DNA of 5,278 bases from an uncultured Clostridium sp. (GTDB lineage: Bacteria; Bacillota; Clostridia; TANB77; CAG-508), in contig CAMSEX010000090.1 of NCBI GenBank assembly GCA_947057875.1, positions 1 to 5,278 on the forward strand, read 5' to 3'. The translations under genes were made by a program, and so were the position numbers. This document shows, one piece after another, positions 1 through 5,278 of this stretch (the first letter of the stretch is position 1; each line of letters begins with the position of its first letter). Below the pieces are notes generated by a model. That model was given only the letters and a program-made list of their open reading frames with translations, did no database searches and was not told where the DNA came from.

Positions 1-414
1 ATCATAAATAGGACCTTTCATTCCAATAATTCCAATTTTAGAATTGGGATTTTTGTCAAATACTTTTTTCGCTAATATTTGAATATGCGCACAAAAATTT
101 TTATAATTATCTTCATTAATTGTTAAATTCTCTGAAAGTATAATATAAATTTCTGTTGGAGTTCCTGTTCCTTCTTCTGAATTTTCTGCTGTATTGGTTA
201 GCGTTAATCTTAATTTTATTTCTCCAGCTTTCTTGTCATATGAAGTAATCTCATGTGTCAAACGTCCCTGATTGTTTTCTAAAATTTTGACATCACTCGC
301 TTTTTTTACAACTTCTAATGCTGTATCCCACACATCTGCAAAACTCACACAATAAAAACTCAGTATTGCCACTAAAACAAATGCCAATCTAAAAATTTTA
401 CTTAACTTTTTCAT
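1..414 (-). CDS. Secreted protein with probable VWA-like domain, N-terminal part (3' end outside window)
   Basis: The frame is open from the ATG at 414-412 to the left edge, giving 138 residues with no stop, so the gene is cut by the window. The start has an AGGAG site at 421-425, 6 nt upstream. Residues 1-26 form a signal peptide: basic MKKLSKIFR, a hydrophobic stretch, then S-F-A before Asp27 as a likely signal peptidase I site, so the protein is exported. Residues 45-75 look like a beta-rich lead-in (ITSYDKKAGEIKLRLTLTN). Residues 88-133 have the pattern of the first strand, helix and second strand of a von Willebrand A domain: IYIILSEN, a helix ending in AKKVFDKNPNSK, then IGIIGMKG. The metal-binding DxSxS motif expected after the first strand is absent (SENLT instead). 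The VWA assignment is inference from pattern; the secretion signal is seen directly. No ligand or function can be named. Confidence 0.8.
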   Translation of the reverse strand, partial: MKKLSKIFRLAFVLVAILSFYCVSFADVWDTALEVVKKASDVKILENNQGRLTHEITSYDKKAGEIKLRLTLTNTAENSEEGTGTPTEIYIILSENLTINEDNYKNFCAHIQILAKKVFDKNPNSKIGIIGMKGPIYD

Positions 415-483
415 GCTGTACTCCTTTTACCTTTTTTGATATTTCTTCTGTTATTTAATATTATTTTGTCAAATTTTAATAAA

Positions 484-512
484 ATAATATCATTTATTTA
501 AAAAAAAGTAAA
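484..512 (-). promoter_or_regulatory. Promoter for the secreted VWA-like protein gene
   Basis: On the minus strand a -35-like TTTACT (512-507) and a -10 TATTAT (489-484) are separated by exactly 17 nt. A TGA directly before the -10 makes it an extended -10. Transcription would start near 477, leaving a 5' leader of about 60 nt before the ATG at 414. This suggests the gene can be expressed independently of the exporter operon upstream. Confidence 0.55.
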
Positions 513-521
513 TATTTTTTC

Positions 522-542
522 AAAAACTTTTTATAAGTTTTT
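522..542 (-). terminator. Weak AT-only stem-loop at the end of the exporter operon
   Basis: AAAAACTT (522-529) and AAGTTTTT (535-542) form an 8-bp stem with a 5-nt loop, touching the last base of the permease stop codon. The stem has a single G-C pair, and no further U-tract follows on the minus strand beyond the U run in the stem itself. It could attenuate read-through into the next minus-strand gene, but as an intrinsic terminator it is poor. Confidence 0.3.
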
Positions 543-1828
543 TATTCATAGCGCAAAGCATCGATTGGATTCATTTTTGCTGCCTTGCTTGCTGGATAAT
601 ATCCAAAAAACACACCAACTGACATCGAAAATAACAAAGAAATCACAATCGCCGATACCGATGGAACCGCTGGATAACCTAATAAATTCGACAAACCAAT
701 TCCACTGCCAATTCCCAAAATAACACCAAATATTCCACCAATTAAACAAATAATCATAGCCTCTACAATAAATTGAACACGTATTGAACTATTTTTAGCA
801 CCTAGCGCCTTCCTTGTTCCAATTTCTCTCGTTCTTTCGGTAATTGAAACCAGCATAATATTCATCACGCCAATGCCTCCAACTAATAGCGCAATTCCTG
901 CCACAACTGCTATCGCTAGTGTAATTGTTGATAACATATCTGTTAACATTGATACCATTGAACTTAGTGTCATTACAGTCACTTTAAAATTTCGATTGTT
1001 TCGATAATATGGTTTAAAGAAACTTTCTAATTTAGCTGAAAGTTCATCTGAATTCACACCTACTTTTGTTACCACTTGAAAAGAGGTATATTGTTCTTTC
1101 ATATGCGCATAATTATTAGCTGTTCTAAGGGGCATATAAACATCTGTCATAGAATCTCCCATACTCATTCCCATCATGGCATTTGCCTCTTTTTTATAAA
1201 CACCTACAATCGTAAAATTCCCAACTGAGTTGCCAGAATTAATCTCAATCTCACTACCAACTGCTTTTTTATAATCTCCGTCATATAACTCATCTGCCAA
1301 TTTATCAGCAATTAAAATCGCACTTTTTCCTTCCGAAAAATCAGTTGCCGAAAAAATAGAACCTTCGACAATCTCTAATTGATTGGTTACAAAATAGCCT
1401 GCAGAAACGCCATAAAGACCAATTCCTGCACTGTTTTTCCCAACTGTAACCATTGTTTGTCCAATTTGATTTTGCAAATTAATGGCATACACTTCTTCTG
1501 AAAATTTTTCACACATCGCATCAATCATCTCATTAGTCAGATAATCTTCATCTAACAGTTCCTCATTTTTTTGCAAAGAACCATACACAATTCCATCTAC
1601 ATTGCCTTTGTCCTCTTCATCTTGTCTTGGCTCCACCATCACATAAATGTCATTTGCTCCCATAGACTGCATATTTTCGGAAACAGAAAGTGTAAGAGAA
1701 TTGCCCACCGTAATAATCGCAATCACAGAACCAATTCCTATGATAATTCCAAGCATTGTCAAAAATGCTCTGGTTTTGTTGGAAAGCAGCCCATTCAACG
1801 CTAAAATAATATTTTCCCAAAGTAACAT
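542..1828 (-). CDS. MacB/YknZ-type ABC transporter permease (FtsX-family)
   Basis: This is a 428-residue permease of the MacB/FtsX family, a normal length. It has one N-terminal membrane helix (about 22-43, after the typical SNKTRAFLTMLGIIIGI), a large extracytoplasmic MacB-type periplasmic core domain (about 45-295), and three C-terminal helices (about 302-328, 353-380, 390-412). The family signature ERTREIGTRKALGA is at 331-344 and the C-terminus is the typical PASKAAKMNPIDALRYE. In this mechanotransmission family, a permease dimer couples cytoplasmic ATP hydrolysis to movement of an external domain and works with a membrane fusion protein. The ATG overlaps the ATPase stop as TAATG (1826-1830), so translational coupling is expected, but there is also a strong Shine-Dalgarno sequence of its own. 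The substrate is unknown; in Gram-positives related systems are linked to peptide toxin or antimicrobial resistance (inference). The permease gene itself looks intact. Confidence 0.93.
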   Translation of the reverse strand: MLLWENIILALNGLLSNKTRAFLTMLGIIIGIGSVIAIITVGNSLTLSVSENMQSMGANDIYVMVEPRQDEEDKGNVDGIVYGSLQKNEELLDEDYLTNEMIDAMCEKFSEEVYAINLQNQIGQTMVTVGKNSAGIGLYGVSAGYFVTNQLEIVEGSIFSATDFSEGKSAILIADKLADELYDGDYKKAVGSEIEINSGNSVGNFTIVGVYKKEANAMMGMSMGDSMTDVYMPLRTANNYAHMKEQYTSFQVVTKVGVNSDELSAKLESFFKPYYRNNRNFKVTVMTLSSMVSMLTDMLSTITLAIAVVAGIALLVGGIGVMNIMLVSITERTREIGTRKALGAKNSSIRVQFIVEAMIICLIGGIFGVILGIGSGIGLSNLLGYPAVPSVSAIVISLLFSMSVGVFFGYYPASKAAKMNPIDALRYE

Positions 1829-2530
1829 TATTTTTTCGCACCTCCTTTTGAAACCTTCACAATATTTCCGTCTTTAATCGAAATGACGCGGTCTGTTTCG
1901 GCTGCCAATTCATTGGAGTGCGTAATTAGCACAATCGTTTTTTTCTTTTCCTTATTCAATTTATGAAATAAATCCATTACCAAACGACCTGTTTTAGAAT
2001 CCAAGGCACCAGTTGGCTCATCTGCCAAAATAATCGCAGGATCATTCGCCATGGCTCTTGCAATTGCCACTCTTTGCTTTTGTCCACCAGATAACTCTTC
2101 TGGCAAATGTTTCGCACGCTCTCCCATTTCCACCAAATCTAACAATTCTTTTGCTCTTTTTCTTCTTTCGGTTTTACCAGCACCAGCATAAAGCATTGGC
2201 AATTCTACATTTTTCAAAGCATTGGTTTTAGAAATTAGATTATAAGTTTGAAACACAAACCCAATTTTTTGATTTCTAATCTTCGATAATTCTGCATCCC
2301 CCGCATTTCCGACATCAATTCCATCTAAAATATAGGTTCCGCGAAGTTGGTCGATCCAAAATACCAATCATATTCATAAGCGTTGATTTTCCCGAACCAG
2401 AAGGTCCCACAATTGCCACAAATTCACCGTCTTTTACTTTCAAAGAAATACCATGCAAAATTTCTAACTCATTTGGTTCGCCAACATAAAATTTTTTTAC
2501 AATATTTTCTAGTTTTATAATAGAACTCAT
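1828..2530 (-). pseudogene. MacB/LolD/YknY-type ABC transporter ATPase, broken by a single-base insertion near 2341
   Basis: Removing one base at 2341 (or 2342) restores a 233-residue ATPase of normal length. In the restored numbering it has Walker A GPSGSGKST (42-50), Q-loop VFQ (92-94), signature LSGGQKQR (146-153), Walker B IILADEP (166-172) with catalytic Glu171, D-loop ALD (175-177) and H-loop His204. It would energise the adjoining permease. The start is ATG at 2530-2528 with AGGAG at 2536-2540. As written, the first frame runs through Walker A to PTS (residue 63), then reads RNLYFRWN and stops at 2315, giving 71 residues. The remaining 170 residues continue in another frame to 1828. 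The expected family sequence PTSGTYILDG reappears exactly across the break, so both halves are otherwise well kept. No slippery sequence is visible. The break is either a sequencing or assembly error or a very recent mutation. Confidence 0.9.
1840..1849 (-). promoter_or_regulatory. Strong ribosome binding site of the permease inside the ATPase 3' end
   Basis: The minus strand carries AAAAGGAGGT at 1849-1840, a near-complete anti-SD complement lying within the last codons of the ATPase. The gap from GGAGG to the permease ATG at 1828 is about 12 nt, slightly long. It matters because it would let the permease be translated even though ribosomes starting on the frameshifted ATPase stop about 490 nt earlier. 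Confidence 0.65.
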
Positions 2531-2545
2531 TTTTACTCCTTTTTA

Positions 2546-4063
2546 CTATACTCCTGCACTTGGTCCATCTATCCCAAGAATATCTTCAATTGCAGTTCCT
2601 GTATCTTGTTTTGGCAAAACCACTTTCATTCCGCTTTTTAATTCACTTGAAATAATCTCAACATAATACGTTCCCTCGATTCCAACTTGAACATTCAATT
2701 CCTCTGTTTCATTTTCACTGCCTTCTTTCAAAACTTCAATATAGTTCGTTCCATCTTCTCTTTCCTGCACTGTATCATATGGAACTGTCCAAATATTTTC
2801 TTTGCTTTCCAAAATAATGCTAATTTTTGCATTCATGCCCAAACGTAATCTCTCATTTTGCTGATTTAATGCAATTTTAATTTTATATTTTGCATTTGTA
2901 CTTGTTGCCACGCTTGATGTTGTTGTCGCTAAAGCATTTGCTGTTGGACTAATCGCTACATATGTTACTCTTCCTTCCAACTCCTCGTCTTTCGTTGCAT
3001 CTGTTTTAATCAATGCTTTCATGCCTTCTGCAATATCTGGAATATCATATTCGTCAATTTCTGCCTCAACGATAAATTCATCTACACCATCAATTGTAGC
3101 AATTGTATTTCCAGTATACAAATCTCCTACTTTCACATTAACAGATGTCACTGTTCCCGCCACAGTAGAAGTCACAATTCCTTTTTCCAATTGCTCCTCA
3201 TATGTTTGAAGTTGGCCTTTTTGCGTGATATTACTTGATTTAGCGCTCAATTCCGCATTTTTCAAACTATCTTGCATCGCAGCCACATTGCCATCAGCTG
3301 CATTTGTGGTACTTTCCAAAGCAAAAACTGCGGCATCTAAAGCTGTTTTTAACTGATTACTTGAACCTTGCAGTTCTTGCTGAGCTTGTTGCAGACCTGC
3401 TATTTCAGCATTCAACGTTTCTCTTTTTGCTTCTAATGAACGCAAGGTTTCTGTTAACGTTTGATAATTAGGGTCTGTTGTTGTTGTAAAAATCAATGCA
3501 TTTTGCGTTTCTACATAGCTTGTGTTGACTGTTCCTAGCTCTGCTTGTTTGGCGCTTAATGTTTGGTCTGTCGTTTTTAACTGATTTTGTACTTGATTAT
3601 ACGCTTCTTGTGCAGAAGCAACTTCTTTTTGTGCATTCACAATTTGTGAATCTCTGCTTTTCATTGCCTCTTGTAAGCTTCTTCTTGCTGATTCAACCCC
3701 CAAATTAGATTGTGCATCTGAAATATTAGCACTTGATTTTGCATTTGACAAATCTTTTTGCACATTGCTCATATCAAATTTACAAATTACATCTCCTACT
3801 GCAATTTTCTGTCCTTCTACAACATTCACACTCATAACTTCACTTCCTGTCAAAGTAGACGTAATCTCTTTTGAATTTGCTGTTGTCACACTCCCTGTTG
3901 CACTCACACTTTTTGCAATTGTCCTTTTCTCAATTTCTTCTGTTTCTATTTTAGGTGCTTCTAAAGCATTTTTAGCCGCCTTGTTATTCATTTGTATAAA
4001 AATAATGATCAAAATAATAACTACAATAATAATTACTCTTTTTTTGGTTAATTTCTTTTTCAC
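2546..4063 (-). CDS. Membrane fusion protein (HlyD/MacA/YknX-like periplasmic adaptor)
   Basis: This is a 505-residue adaptor subunit. A basic N-terminus and hydrophobic helix (residues about 10-23) anchor it in the membrane; no lipobox is seen. The first half of a biotinyl-lipoyl-like domain is at about 55-98 (SVSATGSV, then VNVVEGQKIAVGDVICKFD). A long Ala/Gln/Glu/Lys-rich coiled-coil hairpin follows, about 100-295. The second lipoyl half is at about 296-326 (TSTVAGTVTSVNVKVGDLYTGNTIATI), then a beta-barrel (about 327-420) and a membrane-proximal C-terminal domain (about 421-485). The start is GTG at 4063-4061, chosen because GGAGG at 4071-4075 lies 7 nt upstream. It is the first gene of the operon, 15 nt before the ATPase, and would link the external face of the permease to its substrate. 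A Ser/Thr/Ala-rich stretch at about 372-390 (between SPTANA and NAKYKIKI) looks like a flexible loop in the barrel. The substrate is unknown. Confidence 0.9.
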   Translation of the reverse strand: MKKKLTKKRVIIIVVIILIIIFIQMNNKAAKNALEAPKIETEEIEKRTIAKSVSATGSVTTANSKEITSTLTGSEVMSVNVVEGQKIAVGDVICKFDMSNVQKDLSNAKSSANISDAQSNLGVESARRSLQEAMKSRDSQIVNAQKEVASAQEAYNQVQNQLKTTDQTLSAKQAELGTVNTSYVETQNALIFTTTTDPNYQTLTETLRSLEAKRETLNAEIAGLQQAQQELQGSSNQLKTALDAAVFALESTTNAADGNVAAMQDSLKNAELSAKSSNITQKGQLQTYEEQLEKGIVTSTVAGTVTSVNVKVGDLYTGNTIATIDGVDEFIVEAEIDEYDIPDIAEGMKALIKTDATKDEELEGRVTYVAISPTANALATTTSSVATSTNAKYKIKIALNQQNERLRLGMNAKISIILESKENIWTVPYDTVQEREDGTNYIEVLKEGSENETEELNVQVGIEGTYYVEIISSELKSGMKVVLPKQDTGTAIEDILGIDGPSAGV

Positions 4064-4099
4064 TTATTTTCCTCCATTCTCATTTTTTTATATTTTGTT

Positions 4100-4128
4100 A
4101 TTATATCACAAAATACCTGTAAAATCAA
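4100..4128 (-). promoter_or_regulatory. Promoter of the exporter operon
   Basis: The minus strand has TTGATT (4128-4123) and a perfect TATAAT (4105-4100) separated by 17 nt, with TGA immediately before the -10 (extended -10). Transcription would start near 4093, giving a leader of about 30 nt that holds the ribosome binding site for the GTG start at 4063. This is the best promoter in the window. Confidence 0.75.
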
Positions 4129-4138
4129 TCCCCACAAT

Positions 4139-4146
4139 TCTTAAGA
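4139..4146. promoter_or_regulatory. Small palindrome upstream of the exporter -35 box, possible operator
   Basis: TCTTAAGA is a perfect 8-bp palindrome, imperfectly extended on both sides as AATTC..GATTCT (4136-4150). It lies about 11 nt upstream of the exporter -35 element, where an activator could bind. An 8-bp AT-rich palindrome can arise by chance and no regulator gene is present in the window, so this is weak. Confidence 0.15.
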
Positions 4147-4243
4147 TTCTATTAAATCTGTTTTCTTTATTTTTGTATTATAATAAAAAACAAACATATT
4201 TTAATTTTTTTGCTATATCTGACTAGAAAATCAAAAAACATTA

Positions 4244-4252
4244 TGTTATACT
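4244..4252 (+). promoter_or_regulatory. Probable extended -10 promoter for the GNAT gene
   Basis: TGT followed by TATACT (4247-4252) forms an extended -10, 27 nt before the ATG at 4280. At 17-nt spacing the -35 position (4224-4229) reads TAGAAA, a poor match, so recognition would depend on the extended -10. The likely transcription start near 4259 leaves a short leader containing the AAGGAG site at 4268-4273. Confidence 0.45.
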
Positions 4253-4279
4253 TTAATCAATAAAATCAAGGAGTTTATT

Positions 4280-5063
4280 ATGGATTTAGAATTAATAAAA
4301 AAATTAGAATATTTCCACCTTTATTCTAGTTTAGGTTTTGCTTTTAGTGGTGTTGACAAATATGAAAAATATAATATTTTTTATCACAATCAAATCAAAG
4401 ATGTCTACTTCAATTTTATTACAGACATCAATGCTAATACTAAAGAAGATTTTGACAAAATTATGCAAGAAGCAAGTACAAAAATAAAAGCCAAAAACAG
4501 AGATATTGTAGTATACACTTCGCCCACGAAAAAAACATTTTTGGACGATGCTTATGAATTAGTTTCAAGTGAAGTTTGGCAAATTTATAAAGACCTAAAT
4601 AAAATTTATTAAAACAAATTGTCCTTTTGAGGTAACATTAGAACCAACAAACGATATGAAATTGTATAGTGAAGAATTAATAAAAGCTTATCAAACAGGC
4701 GACCCTCAAGACCCTTATGGCGATTTAGATATTACTTACCAAGAAGTCTACGCCAATTATACAAAACCACAAAATAACTTTACATGTGAATTTTTATTTG
4801 CAAAAATCAATAACGAAATTGTAGGCATTACACAAGGTGTATACGATAATGAAATTTATGGAATTTACGGATTAGCTGTTAAAAAACAATTCCGAAATCA
4901 AGGAGTTGGCAAGGAAATCGTAAAACAGCAATTGCAAATGTGTAAAAATAAAAATTTGCAACTTGCTTTTTTGCAAACAGAAGATGGTTACTACCCTGCT
5001 AATCTTTACCGAAAACTAGGTTTTGAAGATATTTGCCTAAAATATTATTATAAGAAAAATTGA
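4280..5063 (+). pseudogene. Two-domain GNAT-family N-acetyltransferase, split by a single-base insertion near 4609
   Basis: The ATG at 4280 has AAGGAG at 4268-4273. The first frame gives 110 residues ending ...DLNKIY at TAA 4610-4612. If one T at 4609/4610 is dropped, the frame continues as KTNCPFEVTLEPTND into the second ORF (nominal ATG 4656), giving a 260-residue protein ending at TGA 5061-5063. That second ATG has no ribosome binding site, and the frame preceding it reads as sensible protein, so one ancestral gene is likely. The C-terminal part (about 126-260) is a clear GNAT domain: the acetyl-CoA-binding motif A is YGLAVKKQFRNQGVGKEIV with R-x-x-G-x-G at about 205-210, and motif B is ANLYRKLGFE at about 240-249. 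The N-terminal part looks like the degenerate first domain of double-GNAT proteins (inference). It would transfer an acetyl group from acetyl-CoA to an amine; the acceptor is unknown. The separate C-terminal ORF contains an almost complete GNAT core. Confidence 0.75.
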
Positions 5064-5112
5064 ATTTTAATCAATTCTTAAAATTTACATAATTTTCACA
5101 ATTTTGTCACAT

Positions 5113-5139
5113 AAAAGACACAAAGTTGTGTCTTTTTTT
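5113..5139 (+). terminator. Intrinsic terminator after the GNAT gene
   Basis: AAAAGACACA (5113-5122) and TGTGTCTTTT (5127-5136) make a perfect 10-bp stem with an AAGT tetraloop, followed by a run of seven T at 5133-5139. It is 50 nt after the GNAT stop. On the minus strand the same stem ends in four U, so it might also work weakly in the other direction and serve a convergent gene from the right. Confidence 0.88.
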
Positions 5140-5177
5140 ATTGAATACAATATGTTTAACTTTTTATCTTATATTGA

Positions 5178-5278
5178 TTATACTTCTATACTTCTTCTTT
5201 TTTGCTTTGCCAAGAAATTTTCGAAATTTAAAGGCGCAGTCTTCTGCACCCTTTTAAAAATTCTCATAATTTTGCCAC
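5178..5278 (-). CDS. Possible C-terminal tail of an unknown gene entering from the right edge
   Basis: On the minus strand a frame is open from the right edge to TAA at 5180-5178, giving 32 residues (GKIMRIFKRVQKTAPLNFEN, then FLAKQKRRSIEV). It is basic and Lys/Arg-rich. Codon choice is mixed (GTG CAG AAG ACT GCG sits in a more GC-rich patch than the rest of the window). I recognise no family, and a 32-codon open frame at an edge can occur by chance. The convergent orientation toward the stem-loop at 5113-5136 would fit a real gene end. The hairpin listed separately at 5230-5253 overlaps this frame and offers a non-coding explanation. Confidence 0.25.
   Translation of the reverse strand, partial: GKIMRIFKRVQKTAPLNFENFLAKQKRRSIEV
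5230..5253 (-). terminator. Stem-loop on the minus-strand transcript, possible terminator of a gene beyond the right edge
   Basis: As minus-strand RNA, AAGGGUGCAG (5253-5244), loop AAGA, and CUGCGCCUUU (5239-5230) form ten consecutive pairs including two G-U wobbles. On the plus strand both wobbles become A-C mismatches, so the structure favours a minus-strand transcript. The U run after the stem is short (UUUAAAUUU), which is weak for an intrinsic terminator. The rest of 5140-5278 shows no promoter or other gene I can support. Confidence 0.4.

Noticed and set aside
467..472. Consensus-like TTGACA on the minus strand as the -35 of the secreted protein gene
   Set aside because: No acceptable -10 lies 16-18 nt downstream; the pair at 512-507 and 489-484 fits far better.
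1571..1877. Plus-strand open frames antisense to the permease and similar frames antisense to the adaptor
   Set aside because: They lack ribosome binding sites and recognisable domains, and lie opposite strongly supported genes; they are compositional shadows.
2337..2347. Programmed ribosomal frameshifting in the ATPase
   Set aside because: The region ACUUCGCGGAA contains no slippery heptamer or shifty stop context, and ATPases of this family are not known to me to use recoding.
2365..2367. TTG at 2367-2365 as a genuine start for the C-terminal part of the ATPase
   Set aside because: No ribosome binding site is visible, and the first nine residues are the out-of-frame reading of the conserved IGILDRPTS region. 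A protein starting there would lack Walker A.
4061..4078. Tiny minus-strand ORF (ATG at 4078 to TGA) overlapping the adaptor start
   Set aside because: It is only five codons, lies inside the Shine-Dalgarno region and has no ribosome binding site of its own.
4656..4658. ATG at 4656 as the true start of a separate 135-residue GNAT gene
   Set aside because: No ribosome binding site precedes it and the upstream in-frame sequence reads as protein that joins the previous ORF after one base is removed.
1..5278. CRISPR arrays, tRNA or rRNA genes, insertion sequences, toxin-antitoxin pairs
   Set aside because: Reading both strands I saw no regularly spaced repeats, no cloverleaf or rRNA-like stretches, no transposase and no terminal inverted repeats.

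Overview
The window is AT-rich DNA with strong AGGAG/GGAGG-type ribosome binding sites, Firmicutes-like promoters (extended -10 boxes) and a Gram-positive-style MacB/YknXYZ exporter. This suggests a low-GC Firmicute, probably a clostridial or related gut-type lineage; the species cannot be named from the sequence. TGG encodes Trp and TGA is used as a stop, so the standard bacterial code applies.

Layout: (1) Bases 1-414, minus strand: the N-terminal 138 residues of a secreted protein running off the left edge, with a signal peptide and what looks like the start of a von Willebrand factor A-like domain lacking a recognisable MIDAS motif. It has its own promoter at 484-512. (2) Bases 542-4063, minus strand: a three-gene operon read right to left. 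It encodes a membrane fusion protein (GTG start), an ABC ATPase and a MacB/FtsX-type permease, driven by a good promoter at 4100-4128. The ATPase reading frame is broken by one extra base near 2341. (3) Bases 4280-5063, plus strand: a divergently transcribed two-domain GNAT acetyltransferase gene, also broken by one extra base (near 4609-4610), so that it reads as two shorter ORFs. A strong stem-loop terminator follows at 5113-5139. (4) Bases 5140-5278: mostly non-coding on the plus strand. The minus strand holds a good stem-loop and a short open frame that may be the tail of a gene entering from the right.

The three exporter genes would form one machine: permease dimer and ATPase dimer in the membrane, with the membrane-anchored fusion protein outside, probably moving a peptide or amphiphile out of the cell envelope. 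As written, the ATPase cannot be made full length, so the transporter would be inactive unless the extra base is a sequencing or assembly error. Two single-base frame breaks in otherwise well-conserved genes within 5.3 kb make an error-prone assembly a serious possibility; very recent gene decay is the alternative. I do not see a convincing new biological system here. The points most worth a second look are the two frame breaks, the degenerate VWA-like protein and the 3' hairpin.
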